DNA of 64,000 nt from JAAYCT01 sp964499575 (GTDB lineage: Bacteria; Bacillota; Clostridia; Saccharofermentanales; Saccharofermentanaceae). Shown here one piece after another: positions 42,994 to 53,101 of this stretch (the first letter of the stretch is position 1; each line of letters begins with the position of its first letter). Location of the stretch: positions 28,300-92,299 of the forward strand of contig CAZCLK010000005.1 in assembly GCA_964499575.1 (NCBI GenBank), in the 5' to 3' direction. The notes below the pieces were generated by a model. The model was not told the DNA's origin, ran no database searches, and saw nothing but the letters and a program-made list of their open reading frames with translations. Position numbers and translations under genes: made by a program.

Positions 42994-45297
42994 TCATTCG
43001 ACGATATCGCCGATCAACGGAGAAGTCAAATCCGGCTTTGCAAGTTGAGGATCGGCAACCCCGAAAAACGCACACAGGAGATCTTCCATGATGACCGCGG
43101 TGGATGATCCCCATTCACCCCTCTCAACGACCAGTGCAATGACGATTTGCGGATCCTCTGCGGGCGCAAAGCAGAGTAATAATCCGTTTGAATATTCCTT
43201 CAGGTCTTCCTCACGACCGGTCTCCGCAGTTCCGGTCTTGCATGCCAGGGGAATTTTCGTGGCTAAGACAAAATTTTCCAGGTATCCGGCGGTCCCTTCA
43301 TCAGAGACAACGACATCCTGCATCCCCAAACGGATTTCATTCAGATTTTCTTCGTTAAATCCAAGCGGAACGGTATCTGTTGAACCCGTGTACAAAACAG
43401 TTCCGTCCTCCGAAACCACCTCGCGGATCACATGGGGGGTAACCAGTTGGTTCGTCGCAATCGCAGCGGCATACCGGGCTAACTGAAGAACGGTAAATGC
43501 GTTGTCAAACTGCCCGATGGCGCTTTGCGCGGTGTCCGCGGGCATCCATAATCGGTCATAAATACTTTCACGCGTCAGTCTTTTCGTTTCCCGGCTGGCA
43601 CGCATTCCCGGCCATTCGCCCGGCAGATCGATACCGGTCAGCTCGCCCAGTCCGAGAAGTTTTCCCATCGCATCAATGTTATCGATTCCGGTTTCTACAC
43701 CCAGTTTTTGAAAGTATATGTTACACGACGTGGCAAGTGCGCGCCGCAGAGTCAGCGGTCCGTGTCCGACATCCGGCTTTTCGAGACACTTAAACGTCCA
43801 TCCTCCGATTTCTACGGGGCTTTCACATCTCAAGTAGTTGGAGTTTATCGTAATCACTCCGTTTTCGAGAGCAGCCAAAGCCGTGACAAGTTTAAATGTG
43901 GATCCCGGCGCGTATTGGTCCATGATCGCGCGGTTCCACAAGGGCTTATCCTCTTTTGTAATATCCGAATAATCTCCGATACCCAGATAATACTCGACCT
44001 GCGCTTTGGCATGAGCGTCTCCTTCCATCGCCAAAACAAAATCATTGGGATTGAAGTCCGGATAAGAACCCATACCCAGGATTTCACCGTTATTGGGATC
44101 CATGGCGACAAAAGCCCCGGCGTTGGCGGTCTTATATCCCGGCTTGCGCGCCGGGTCGATCTCGGCGTCATGGATATATTTCTTGATCGCGTCCAATCCG
44201 ACTTTTTGAATGTGCGAGTCAATCGTCAGAAAGACATCCGCTCCGGGAATCGGATCAATGCCCATATCCTCGGAATAAAATGCGCCTTCTTCCATATCCG
44301 TCGTCCAGACATTGTACGGCTTCTTTCCGGCCTGACCGTGAAGATAACGCTCCATTTGCGACTCGATGCCGGCTTGACCGACGATATCATCGATCGAGTA
44401 CCCGATATCCTTGAGCTCAACCAATCTCTCCTGCGAAATACTGCCGACATACCCGATGACATGAGCCGACCATTTTGCCATCGGCGAATAGGTCCGGCGA
44501 TAATCCTTGGAAGCAATAAGTCCCGGATATTTGAAATTTTGTTCCAGGAGCATATTGATCAATTCATCCGGAACATCCGTTGCAATTTGTACGGGGGTCC
44601 CGGATTTGAACGCCCAGTCGTCGGCATATATCTGATAACGCATGCTGATAATCCGGAATGCCTCATCGGCGGTATAGTTGCCGTCAATATTGAAAAGCTT
44701 GCGGAGGTAAAGAAAAAAAACCTGCGGATCTTTCTTGACGTAATTATCCGTATGTGTCGCGACCACATTTTCCGACGCTTCCTCGAGCCGGAAAAGGTTC
44801 TTTCCGGTTTGCCATATGGCTATTTCCTCTTCGCTTTTCAGAAACGAATACGGTTCCATGGAAAAATAATCGGTGATCGCGGACACCGGGGTCGCGTTAT
44901 ATTCATCGAAAAGGTACGAAAGTTCCAGAAGCATCTCGTTCAGACTGATTTCGTCCATCTTGGTTTCAGCCAAAAGAAGCGAGTTCACTTCCGCGGAGGA
45001 GGCCAAAACCGCTCCGTTCCGATCAATAATGCTCCCGCGCGGAGCGACGACGGTATACTGTCTCGGCACGCCTTTGTCCGCCGATGCGCCGACCTGAGTC
45101 GCACCCGAAAACTGCAGAGCCGCGGTGTATAGAAAAATAGCCACCCCGAAAGCAATAAATGCAAGTGCAAGAAGCGCGAATCGGTTTCCGATGATCCCGC
45201 TGATCTTTTCCAAAGGATTTTCGGGCTCCGGTTTTCCGTCCGAGTTATGCTCCTGATCAAAAACGAAAAGCCCGTTGTCATCTAATTTATTTGCCAT
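42994..45297 (-). CDS. mrdA: Penicillin-binding protein 2, elongation transpeptidase
   Basis: This class B PBP crosslinks lateral-wall peptidoglycan. The 767-residue protein has a cytosolic N-terminus, one transmembrane helix (about 40-60), a dimerisation domain beginning at PRGSIIDRNG, and a transpeptidase domain with SxxK at S466 and K469 (PGSTFK), SCN at 524-526 and KTG at 687-689. The order after mreC and mreD marks it as the elongation PBP2, not a division PBP. GGAGGGAAT precedes the ATG, and the start overlaps the mreD end by 16 bases. Confidence 0.95.
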   Translation of the reverse strand: MANKLDDNGLFVFDQEHNSDGKPEPENPLEKISGIIGNRFALLALAFIAFGVAIFLYTAALQFSGATQVGASADKGVPRQYTVVAPRGSIIDRNGAVLASSAEVNSLLLAETKMDEISLNEMLLELSYLFDEYNATPVSAITDYFSMEPYSFLKSEEEIAIWQTGKNLFRLEEASENVVATHTDNYVKKDPQVFFLYLRKLFNIDGNYTADEAFRIISMRYQIYADDWAFKSGTPVQIATDVPDELINMLLEQNFKYPGLIASKDYRRTYSPMAKWSAHVIGYVGSISQERLVELKDIGYSIDDIVGQAGIESQMERYLHGQAGKKPYNVWTTDMEEGAFYSEDMGIDPIPGADVFLTIDSHIQKVGLDAIKKYIHDAEIDPARKPGYKTANAGAFVAMDPNNGEILGMGSYPDFNPNDFVLAMEGDAHAKAQVEYYLGIGDYSDITKEDKPLWNRAIMDQYAPGSTFKLVTALAALENGVITINSNYLRCESPVEIGGWTFKCLEKPDVGHGPLTLRRALATSCNIYFQKLGVETGIDNIDAMGKLLGLGELTGIDLPGEWPGMRASRETKRLTRESIYDRLWMPADTAQSAIGQFDNAFTVLQLARYAAAIATNQLVTPHVIREVVSEDGTVLYTGSTDTVPLGFNEENLNEIRLGMQDVVVSDEGTAGYLENFVLATKIPLACKTGTAETGREEDLKEYSNGLLLCFAPAEDPQIVIALVVERGEWGSSTAVIMEDLLCAFFGVADPQLAKPDLTSPLIGDIVE

Positions 45298-45899
45298 ATT
45301 CCCTCCGATTCGTCCGCCTCGGCGATTAAAGCCTGATTGATGCCGTTCTTATAAGGCCCGAAATATCGTAACAAAAGAATGACGGGAACCGCCGCGATCA
45401 AATTAATCAGCATTTGCGGAATGATACTTCCGGATAGCATCTCATAGAGAGTCAGATACTGTGAACCCCTGCCGGAAAAGATTTGAACAACCAGGGCTGT
45501 AATATGGCCGATAATTTTATATAAAACAGTAATAATCATTACCTGTATAAACCCGAGCTGAATTTTCCTGTGAAAGGCTTTGGCAAACAATATCGAGGAT
45601 AAAACTCCGGCGTAAAGAAGGACGAGCATCCCTAACCCCAACACGCCGATTTGCCGATCCCCGGTGACTTCAATGGTCGGGCTTGCGTAATAATCCCGAA
45701 GCAAGCCCGTGATTATCCCGATGATCGCCGCGTCTTTTGCCCCGTAAAGATAGCCGGTAATGATTACGAAAACCAGCATAAAATCCGCGACCTGTCCGCC
45801 AAGCGAAAAAAATCCGGAAAAGGAAACCTGAACGGAGGAAAATAACAATATATACAGTGCGTATAGGATCAGTTTTCTTGCCAGTTGCTTCTTATTCAT
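45282..45899 (-). CDS. mreD: Rod shape-determining protein MreD
   Basis: The 205-residue protein has about five to six membrane helices and little soluble sequence, with the family-type regions FFSLGGQVADFMLVFVIITGYLYG and GLLRDYYASP. It supports MreC and PBP2 in the elongation complex. It follows mreC by 33 bases and overlaps the PBP2 start. Confidence 0.88.
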   Translation of the reverse strand: MNKKQLARKLILYALYILLFSSVQVSFSGFFSLGGQVADFMLVFVIITGYLYGAKDAAIIGIITGLLRDYYASPTIEVTGDRQIGVLGLGMLVLLYAGVLSSILFAKAFHRKIQLGFIQVMIITVLYKIIGHITALVVQIFSGRGSQYLTLYEMLSGSIIPQMLINLIAAVPVILLLRYFGPYKNGINQALIAEADESEGIWQIN

Positions 45900-45932
45900 G
45901 ATTTCTCCCCGAGCGAATTTGGGTTCGGGCGT

Positions 45933-46847
45933 TTAAGGCGTATTGATCGGGCTATTTACTGCATCCTCCGACGAGCTTATGGATCCTTCCATATCCTCGT
46001 CATTTGAGATCATTACAAAAACATCCTTCATTTCACCGATGTCGGCATACGGTTTTATAATCGCGAAACGGTTTAAATCGGACGTGTAGTCAACAGAAAC
46101 AACGACACCGATCGGGATCCCCGCCGGAAACAATCCCCCCTGCCCGCTGGTGACCAATTCATCTCCGATCTGCAGTTCAATATTATCCGGAATGCGTGTG
46201 ACTTTGCATAAGTTGTCCTGTTTCAGTATCGTTTCGCCGCTTACACGAACTACGGCACCGTTGACGGTGTTTACTTTTGCGCTGACGGAAAATCCCTCAT
46301 GGAGCATCGGTAAAACCTTCGCAGATTCCGGGTCTGTTGACATGATGCGGCCGACCAGATTCATACGCGCGTCCACAACGGCATACGACATCTCCTCAGT
46401 AACGAAAAAGCCGTCATTTTCGCCCAGATCGACCCGGAAAACACTGAACCACTCATCGGCCTCCCGCGTCAATACCGAGGCGCCGATAATCTCGTAGTTT
46501 TCGAAAGTATCCTTGATTTGAAAAGCATCTTTCAGCTCCTCCCATCTTCGGACGGCTTCTTCGCCTTGAGCGACCTGGTACTCAAGTTGAGCAATTTCGG
46601 CCTTCAGGGCCTCGTTTTCTTTCCTGATCTCCATGCCCTCGGTCACGGCTACAAAAAAGTCGGATATCCCTTCGCCGAAGCCCTTTACTTGCTTCTGTAC
46701 CGGGTCCATGACCACAGATATCGGAGACGTGATGCTTTGGACCGGATTACCGGGGATCGTACTCATAATAATCACGACCACAATCAGCAACGTGAGCATC
46801 AGCAAAAGGAACAACTTATTCGATAAGAGTTTGCGCAACGGAGACAC
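45933..46847 (-). CDS. mreC: Rod shape-determining protein MreC
   Basis: The 304-residue protein has a short cytosolic part, one transmembrane helix (about 10-30), a coiled coil (about 63-105, rich in Glu and Ala) and an external beta-barrel domain with DARMNLVGRIM, VRVSGETILKQD and QGGLFPAGIPIGVV. MreC scaffolds the elongation complex around PBP2. The start is either GTG at 46847 or a TTG four codons in; AGG is better spaced for the TTG. The usual mreB gene is missing between radC and this gene. Confidence 0.92.
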   Translation of the reverse strand: MSPLRKLLSNKLFLLLMLTLLIVVVIIMSTIPGNPVQSITSPISVVMDPVQKQVKGFGEGISDFFVAVTEGMEIRKENEALKAEIAQLEYQVAQGEEAVRRWEELKDAFQIKDTFENYEIIGASVLTREADEWFSVFRVDLGENDGFFVTEEMSYAVVDARMNLVGRIMSTDPESAKVLPMLHEGFSVSAKVNTVNGAVVRVSGETILKQDNLCKVTRIPDNIELQIGDELVTSGQGGLFPAGIPIGVVVSVDYTSDLNRFAIIKPYADIGEMKDVFVMISNDEDMEGSISSSEDAVNSPINTP

Positions 46848-46926
46848 CTCATCAATACTGGATTCGATCGGATAAAGACCTGCCGGTCAATTAATTAGTA
46901 TATCACACAGGCGGCATAAAATTCGC

Positions 46927-47619
46927 TCACAGAAGCGCGCTCTGTTTCATGCTGGTTGAGCTCCCTCTGCCGACGATTATATGATCGATCAGATCAATCC
47001 CGATCAGTGAGGAGGCTTTGTACAAAGACTGTGTCGTTGATATGTCATCCTGACTCGGCTTCGGATCTCCGCTCGGGTGATTGTGCGCGAGAATGATCGC
47101 GGATGCGTTGGATTTGATTGCCTCACGAAAAAGTTCCCGCGGAAAGACTCCGGTCGATGCCAATCCTCCCGATGAAACGACGACGTGTCTCATCACGCGA
47201 TGGCGCGTGTCCAGCAAGGCGACATGCACCTCTTCTCTTTTGAGATCCGTCATTCGGCACTCGAAAAGTTGTATGGCGTCATCCGGGGTCTTGATTTGGG
47301 CATTTTTCCAAAAAGGCGGGGTCATCATCGAACGTTTTCCGAGTTCAAGTGCCGACTTGATAATCAACGCCTTGACGCGGCCGATTCCCTTGCAACCTTG
47401 GAGTTCCTCAAGTGTCAGGTCTTTCAGAAAAGAAACGCCTTCCCCGGATTGATCCAACGACAGAAGCGTACCGGCAACCTGGGTCGCCGACAATCCGTTC
47501 GAACCGGAGCGGATCAGAATTGCGATCAGCTCCGCATCGGAAAGCGCAGCGGCTCCGCTTGTTTCCAGCCGCTCATAAGGCCTCAGACCTACATGCATCT
47601 CCCGGATTCTGTTATCCAT
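46927..47619 (-). CDS. radC: RadC family JAMM-domain protein
   Basis: The 230-residue protein has an N-terminal helix-hairpin-helix region (LQGCKGIGRVKALII) and a C-terminal JAMM metallo-domain with the motif H-N-H-P-SGD (H179, H181, D185). The biochemical role of RadC is still unclear; earlier links to DNA repair are doubtful. The start at 47619 has AAAGG upstream, and a longer in-frame TTG start has no ribosome site. radC next to mreCD is a common arrangement in Firmicutes. Confidence 0.92.
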   Translation of the reverse strand: MDNRIREMHVGLRPYERLETSGAAALSDAELIAILIRSGSNGLSATQVAGTLLSLDQSGEGVSFLKDLTLEELQGCKGIGRVKALIIKSALELGKRSMMTPPFWKNAQIKTPDDAIQLFECRMTDLKREEVHVALLDTRHRVMRHVVVSSGGLASTGVFPRELFREAIKSNASAIILAHNHPSGDPKPSQDDISTTQSLYKASSLIGIDLIDHIIVGRGSSTSMKQSALL

Positions 47620-47673
47620 ATTTCCGCCCTTTCTGTGAGGGAAATACAAACAACTCAAACTGAACGAACGCCC

Positions 47674-48189
47674 TTATTTATTCATGCAACACTGCTTAAA
47701 TTTTTTCCCGCTGCCGCAGGGGCAAGGATCATTCCGACCGACTTTTTCGCTCCGGACGATCTTGGATTCTCTGTAGCGGATCGTCAAACGATCCATTTCT
47801 TCCTGCGTAAAAACATTTTTCCATGAAGGAAGTCCGTAGAGCCAGTCGGCTTTTGCCTCTCTCATGTTGAGGAATAGCTTGTCATAATCGATATCTAAGG
47901 ATACAATGCTGTCGTCGGTTATGTTGGGTAAATCCAACGGGGTGGTCAGACTCGGGTTGACCCCGTCCAAAAAGCCGAGGAACAGGTCCATTTCCTCGTG
48001 TGTGTATCCCAGTTTCAAGGCAAGAGGCAGCGCCGCGGCTTCGGTAATCATGGCACGATCGGGATATTGACCCAAAATCATGTCGTACGCGCCCTTTTCC
48101 TTGTCATAGTATGCGTTCACATATGCATTATAAAAAGTCTGGTTGGTCGTGTTTTCGGATCTTTCGTTCCATGTGTCGAAGTAACTCAT
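47674..48189 (-). CDS. SEC-C metal-binding domain protein
   Basis: The 171-residue protein has an acidic, helical N-terminal region of unknown fold and a C-terminal SEC-C zinc motif (GRNDPCPCGSGKKFKQCC) almost identical to the tail of SecA in this same window. SEC-C tails often bind the ribosome or SecB-like partners, but this protein's job is unknown. The start at 48189 is chosen since GGGGAG stands 7 bases upstream; an earlier in-frame ATG would sit on that site. It follows icd by 16 bases. Confidence 0.82.
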   Translation of the reverse strand: MSYFDTWNERSENTTNQTFYNAYVNAYYDKEKGAYDMILGQYPDRAMITEAAALPLALKLGYTHEEMDLFLGFLDGVNPSLTTPLDLPNITDDSIVSLDIDYDKLFLNMREAKADWLYGLPSWKNVFTQEEMDRLTIRYRESKIVRSEKVGRNDPCPCGSGKKFKQCCMNK

Positions 48190-48205
48190 TATTTCACTCC
48201 CCATG

Positions 48206-49405
48206 TCATTCTAATCTGGAGGCAACCGCTTCCAAAAACTCCGCTGTCGTAACTGTCTTTTTATCCGGGTGATCCAGAAGCGAATTCAAATCACCCGTGA
48301 TGATACCGCTCTCAATCGTATCGATGGCCGCCTTTTCCACACGGTCGGCAAAGTCCTCAAGTTCACGGATACCGTCGATTTGCGCCCGTTTCCGAATAGC
48401 GCCGGTCCATGCGTAAAGCGTTGCCATCGGGTTGGTGGATGTCTGTTCGCCTTTCAGATGCCTGTAGTAATGGCGTGTAACCGTGCCGTGGGCAGCTTCA
48501 TACTCGTACTTTCCGTCCGGAGATACAAGAACCGAAGTCATCATTGCCAGGCTTCCGCAGGCCGATGCCAGCATATCGGACATGACATCACCGTCATAAT
48601 TCTTACACGCCCAAACAAACCCGCCCTCGGATCGCATCACTCTGGCGACGACATCATCAATCAGCGTATAAAAATATGAAATACCTGCATCATCAAAAAG
48701 GGATCGGAATTCGCTTTCGAATATATCCTCGAAAATATCTTTAAAGCGGTGATCATAGGTCTTCGATATCGTATCCTTGGTCGCAAACCAGAGGTCCTGA
48801 CGGACATCGAGCGCGAAACGAAAGCATGAGCGCGCGAATGCCGATATGGATTCGTCCGTGTTATGCATTCCGAGTATGACACCCGGTCCGGAAAAATCGT
48901 GGATCTTTTTGATTTGTGTCTGTCCGTCCGGATATGTCACGACCAGTTCCGCCGTCGCAGGGCCGGATATTTTCATCTCCGCATCCCGATAGACATCTCC
49001 GTATGCGTGACGGGCAATCGTAATCGGCTTTTTCCAAACCGACACGAATGGAGTGATACCTTCAACCATGATCGGAGCCCTGAAAACGGTTCCGTCGAGA
49101 ATGGCGCGGATCGTGCCGTTTGGGCTCTTCCACATATTTTTCAACTTATATTCATCCATTCTCTGTGCGTTCGGGGTTATCGTCGCGCACTTCACCGCAA
49201 CGCCCAATTCTCTGGTCCTTATCGCGGACTCCACTGTCACCTGATCATCGGTCGCGTCACGGTTGACCAAAGACAGATCATAATACTCCGTTTTCAAATC
49301 CACATACGGAAAAATCACGATTTCTTTGATCTGTTGCCATATAATGCGTGTCATTTCGTCCCCGTCCATCTCGACTAACGGGACTTTCATTTGAATCTTG
49401 GACAT
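48206..49405 (-). CDS. icd: NADP-dependent isocitrate dehydrogenase (eukaryotic type)
   Basis: The enzyme decarboxylates isocitrate to 2-oxoglutarate, feeding glutamate synthesis. The 399-residue product shows the type II features KSPNGTIRAILDGTVFR, the DFSGPGVILGMHNTDESI loop and the NADP-binding AHGTVTRHYYRHLKGE, as in the dimeric eukaryotic enzymes, not E. coli Icd. A near-consensus promoter with an overlapping dyad precedes it, and the SEC-C gene follows. No other citrate-cycle genes are in the window, which fits a biosynthetic half cycle in a fermenter. Confidence 0.95.
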   Translation of the reverse strand: MSKIQMKVPLVEMDGDEMTRIIWQQIKEIVIFPYVDLKTEYYDLSLVNRDATDDQVTVESAIRTRELGVAVKCATITPNAQRMDEYKLKNMWKSPNGTIRAILDGTVFRAPIMVEGITPFVSVWKKPITIARHAYGDVYRDAEMKISGPATAELVVTYPDGQTQIKKIHDFSGPGVILGMHNTDESISAFARSCFRFALDVRQDLWFATKDTISKTYDHRFKDIFEDIFESEFRSLFDDAGISYFYTLIDDVVARVMRSEGGFVWACKNYDGDVMSDMLASACGSLAMMTSVLVSPDGKYEYEAAHGTVTRHYYRHLKGEQTSTNPMATLYAWTGAIRKRAQIDGIRELEDFADRVEKAAIDTIESGIITGDLNSLLDHPDKKTVTTAEFLEAVASRLE

Positions 49406-49437
49406 CTTATTCCCTCCGAATCCGTTTTGACCCTGTT

Positions 49438-49466
49438 ATACTACATGATTCGCTGTTGAGCGTCAA
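49438..49466 (-). promoter_or_regulatory. icd promoter
   Basis: On the minus strand TTGACG (49461-49466) and TAGTAT (49438-49443) are 17 bases apart. An interrupted dyad GATTCG-N3-TTGA / TCAACGAATC covers 49447-49472 and so includes the -35. Confidence 0.7.
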
Positions 49467-49505
49467 CGAATCGCCACCCGTAATCAACCGTAGCACCGAA
49501 GCATT

Positions 49506-50567
49506 TCACCGTCGTTCATTCGACGTACAGATCGAAAAAAGAATCCACTCCAGAGACTGTCGATCCTCCATTCGCCCGGATTTGACCAGAGCGTCCGATT
49601 CCTGACATCGCTTAAACAAATCCAGCAGTTCCGGCATCGTAAACAGCCCCGCCTGAGATAAAAGGTTACGCGCGACAAACGGCATGACCTTGAGTTTTTG
49701 CGCGACGGCATCAGCACGGCCGATTTCCTTGGCACAAATCAGATGTCGGGCATGCCGGGACAAGAGAAACCTCACTTTGGGAATCGGTTCCCGAAGCGCG
49801 ATCAACCGGTCGAAAATCAGCAGAGCGTCCTCCGTCCGTCGCATGCCGATTGAATCCATCATTTTAAAAACAGATCCGCGAACATCCGGCATACACACAA
49901 GATCGATGATATCGATCCCGACCTCCGATATGTTATTGGCCCGGCAATATAAGATAAGTTTTCGCGTTTCCTGATCCAAAGTGCTCATCTGCTTTTCGGT
50001 CCGGTCGACAAAACTGTTCAGGGCGTCCTCCGTGATTCTGATTTTTTCGCGTTTAAGAAGGCCGGAAATCCATGCCTCGAGTTCGCTTTCGGTCTGCCGC
50101 CCGATTTCCGCGACCGCGCCTTTCATTGAAATCGCATCCAAGAGCAGTTTCTTTCGCTTGTCAATTTTTGACTCGATGAAAATCAGGCAGGCAAAATCCG
50201 GCACATCCTCAAACAATCGGGAGTATTTTTTCAGAAGTTCGGGCGTTTCGGGGTATTTCCCGTAAAACAAGCCGCTGTTGCGAAGTATCGTTACGCGCCT
50301 GGATGACAAGAAGGGCGGGGTATATACCATCGCCCTGAGTTCGTCGGGATCGATCCCCCCGCCCTGTCGGTCAGAAATGTACAGATCCGCCTCACCGGCA
50401 CTTTCGGATAAAACTCTTTTACGAATGCCCGATGATATCCGGTCGATCAAATATTCCTCGTCGCCGGTCAGTAAGTAAATCGACCTTATCAACCCGGACT
50501 TGATCTCCGCGGCAAGACCCGAATAGTTCAGAATGATCAAAGGGGTTTTGGATGGCTTCGTTTCCAT
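49506..50567 (-). CDS. holA: DNA polymerase III subunit delta
   Basis: The delta subunit opens the beta clamp within the clamp loader. The 353-residue product has the family layout: an N-terminal AAA-like domain (SIYLLTGDEEYLIDRI, about 30-45), PPFLSSRRVTIL, a middle lid domain and a C-terminal collar domain. Length is normal. It follows comEC by 11 bases, the standard comEC-holA arrangement of Firmicutes. Confidence 0.94.
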   Translation of the reverse strand: METKPSKTPLIILNYSGLAAEIKSGLIRSIYLLTGDEEYLIDRISSGIRKRVLSESAGEADLYISDRQGGGIDPDELRAMVYTPPFLSSRRVTILRNSGLFYGKYPETPELLKKYSRLFEDVPDFACLIFIESKIDKRKKLLLDAISMKGAVAEIGRQTESELEAWISGLLKREKIRITEDALNSFVDRTEKQMSTLDQETRKLILYCRANNISEVGIDIIDLVCMPDVRGSVFKMMDSIGMRRTEDALLIFDRLIALREPIPKVRFLLSRHARHLICAKEIGRADAVAQKLKVMPFVARNLLSQAGLFTMPELLDLFKRCQESDALVKSGRMEDRQSLEWILFSICTSNERR

Positions 50568-50578
50568 ATTCCGCTCCG

Positions 50579-53101
50579 CTATTCCTGCATCGTTTGGATT
50601 GTGGCGTGATCCTCATATATATTCAGGATGACCGCTCCGTCCCGATCCGTTCGATATACATCCGCGCCGGAGTCTTCCAATCGGGACAATGTCTCGACCG
50701 TCGGGTGACCGTAGAAGTTATTGCCGACACTGACCACCGCGGCCTTAAGCGTCAGCAGAGACAAAAATTCCGCGGACGTTGAATACTTACTGCCATGATG
50801 CCCGACTTTCATTATATCTGTATTATCGCAAAGTAACGATCGAATTTCCGCATTCTGCATCAATTCTTCTTCGGTCACAAATCCGGCGTCCCCCATAAAC
50901 AGTATTCCGGTTCCGTGTACCATCAACATCACCACCAGTGAATCTTCGTTACCGCCGTCACATGTCGTTAACGACGGATGAAGTATATTCATAAATACAT
51001 TTCCGGAAATTTCGATTCGATCATTTCTGTCCAGGACATAGAAAATGTCGTCGATTTGAAGGCCTTGCGTCAGCTTATCGTACTCTTCCCCTTCACCGAA
51101 AAACGGTACCGCGATATTTTCGACGCGCCCCTCTTCGACAAGTTCCAGAAGACCGCCTCCGTGATCGGAATGCAAATGAGACATTATGGCGACATCCGCC
51201 TTCCGGACCCCGTAATAATCCAAAGCCGGTATCAATACCCGGTCGCACATCCCGGCTTCGCCTCCGTCAATGATAATGGTCTTTTCCCGCGTCAGAATCA
51301 AAGAACTGTCCCCCTGCCCCACATCGAGAAACACGACAGTTATAAGAGGCCGATTGATATAGGAATATACCTGGAGAGATATTCCGGCGATAATCACAGC
51401 TACATTAATCATCGCAAAAAAACGTCTGAGGACACTTCGTTTCATCACAATTACCGGTATCAGTCCAAAAACTCCGATCAACAACAGCGGCGCCAACGAT
51501 TCAAGTCGCAGGGCATTCACGAAATCAATCTCGCCGATTCCGGATAAACGGCCCATCAAAAAGATTAATCCGCGCACGGGCAGGAACATTACGCCAAAGA
51601 AGCGGCGGCACGGAACCATTGAAGACACAGCCAGATATATTGCCGTAATCGGGATACCCAGAGTGCATATGCCCTGGGACAAAACAGTCCCCGCAATCGA
51701 TATCACCATTAAAACCGGTGATTGTTTTGCCGACATTTTCACGAGGACGGGGAGCATCCCGAGTTGTGCGGAAAGCATGGTCGCAACCGCCGTTGACAGC
51801 ACTCGCGGCATCCATTTCTCGATTTTGCCGGACAGACGCCGGCCAAGAAGAATGATGGACAGCGTTGCGCCGAAGGAAAGTTGAAAACCGATATCCGACA
51901 GAACATACGGGTTTATAAGCAGAAGAATAACGGATGAGCAAAAAAGGCCCGATAAAGCGTCGACTCGACGATCGATCAGGGAAGCGATCGCGGAATAAAT
52001 GCTCATGATCACGGCTCGAGCGACCGATGCCGTCCACCCGGTAAGACAACCGAAAAAGATAAGTGCCGAAATAACTCCGATTTTTCTGAATTTTCTCTTT
52101 CCGGTCAAACCGAAACAGAACAGAACCGGGATCAGAAAGCAGTTGACATGTAATCCGGAAACGGCGATCAAATGAGAAAAATTGGATGCTCGAAAACGAT
52201 CCTTTGTCTCTTCGGACATTTCCGATTTATCGCCCAGGATCATTGCGGCCAACAGAGCGGTTTCTTCTTCGGGTACGACGTTTCGCCATGCAGCCTTGAT
52301 TTGTTCTCTCAAACCGAAAAAGACCTGACCCGCCAGCCGGATCAGACCCGGCGACCGTTTGAGTTCCGGTCGTATATTGATTTTGGAATCCGAAGCGGAT
52401 AATTTGAGATATATGCCTCTTGATGCGTAGTACGCTTTGTAGTCAAATCCTCCCGGATTATCCGGACCGCGATGTGCAAAGAGTTTACCCGAGATTTCAA
52501 CGTAGTCTCCGGATTCGATAACGGGCAAAGATGAAAAAAATGATATTTTCACTCTGTCCGCCGTTTCCATGATATAGGAGGAGGCCTTTTCTCCGCTCGC
52601 CTCAAGCGGAGATTCCACCACATACCCCGCGTAAGACCGGTCGCAGATCAATTCCCCGTCTCCGATCCCTCGCTTCATAAAAATCTCCGATCGGTATTTG
52701 TTGATTGCGGTAAATGAAAAGGAATAAATCAGGAGAATCAAAAACAGAGTTATGATATGCATTTCATGAAAATACACGAAATGCGATTCGACATGATCTG
52801 ATCCTTCACATACTTGGCTTTGCGAGATGATCCGCTCTCTTCGGACAGAAAATATCCGTAAAAGCGCGGATACACAGAATACTGAAAAAAACAGAATAAA
52901 GGGGATTCCAAAGAGCAATCGGGTGTTCATCCCGATCAGCACACCCGAAAAGCCTGCGATCCCCAGTAAAACAGAGGGTCTGCCTGAAATTGCGCAACAA
53001 AAAACTTCGCCATAGCCGCAGGAAACCTCACGGGCTATCTTCGCAAGAGTGAAAAACCGATATTGGATCCCCCGAAAAATCGCAAGTCTTTGAAAACGCA
53101 T
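50579..53101 (-). CDS. comEC: ComEC/Rec2 DNA-uptake channel protein
   Basis: ComEC forms the channel for single-stranded DNA entry in natural transformation. The roughly 840-residue protein has N-terminal membrane helices and an OB-like domain, a central multi-helix competence domain (SHLIAVSGLHV region, about residues 300-540) and a C-terminal metallo-beta-lactamase domain (VGQGDS, SHLHSDHGGG) linked to strand degradation. TTG at 53104 or ATG at 53101 may start it; GAGGG upstream suits both. The companion comEA is not adjacent; the gene lies between engB and holA. Confidence 0.93.
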   Translation of the reverse strand: MRFQRLAIFRGIQYRFFTLAKIAREVSCGYGEVFCCAISGRPSVLLGIAGFSGVLIGMNTRLLFGIPFILFFSVFCVSALLRIFSVRRERIISQSQVCEGSDHVESHFVYFHEMHIITLFLILLIYSFSFTAINKYRSEIFMKRGIGDGELICDRSYAGYVVESPLEASGEKASSYIMETADRVKISFFSSLPVIESGDYVEISGKLFAHRGPDNPGGFDYKAYYASRGIYLKLSASDSKINIRPELKRSPGLIRLAGQVFFGLREQIKAAWRNVVPEEETALLAAMILGDKSEMSEETKDRFRASNFSHLIAVSGLHVNCFLIPVLFCFGLTGKRKFRKIGVISALIFFGCLTGWTASVARAVIMSIYSAIASLIDRRVDALSGLFCSSVILLLINPYVLSDIGFQLSFGATLSIILLGRRLSGKIEKWMPRVLSTAVATMLSAQLGMLPVLVKMSAKQSPVLMVISIAGTVLSQGICTLGIPITAIYLAVSSMVPCRRFFGVMFLPVRGLIFLMGRLSGIGEIDFVNALRLESLAPLLLIGVFGLIPVIVMKRSVLRRFFAMINVAVIIAGISLQVYSYINRPLITVVFLDVGQGDSSLILTREKTIIIDGGEAGMCDRVLIPALDYYGVRKADVAIMSHLHSDHGGGLLELVEEGRVENIAVPFFGEGEEYDKLTQGLQIDDIFYVLDRNDRIEISGNVFMNILHPSLTTCDGGNEDSLVVMLMVHGTGILFMGDAGFVTEEELMQNAEIRSLLCDNTDIMKVGHHGSKYSTSAEFLSLLTLKAAVVSVGNNFYGHPTVETLSRLEDSGADVYRTDRDGAVILNIYEDHATIQTMQE

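Noticed and set aside
43708..45132. Open frame of 474 codons on the plus strand
   Set aside because: It is fully antisense to the PBP2 gene, which has all catalytic motifs. The reverse frame shows no domain and no promoter.
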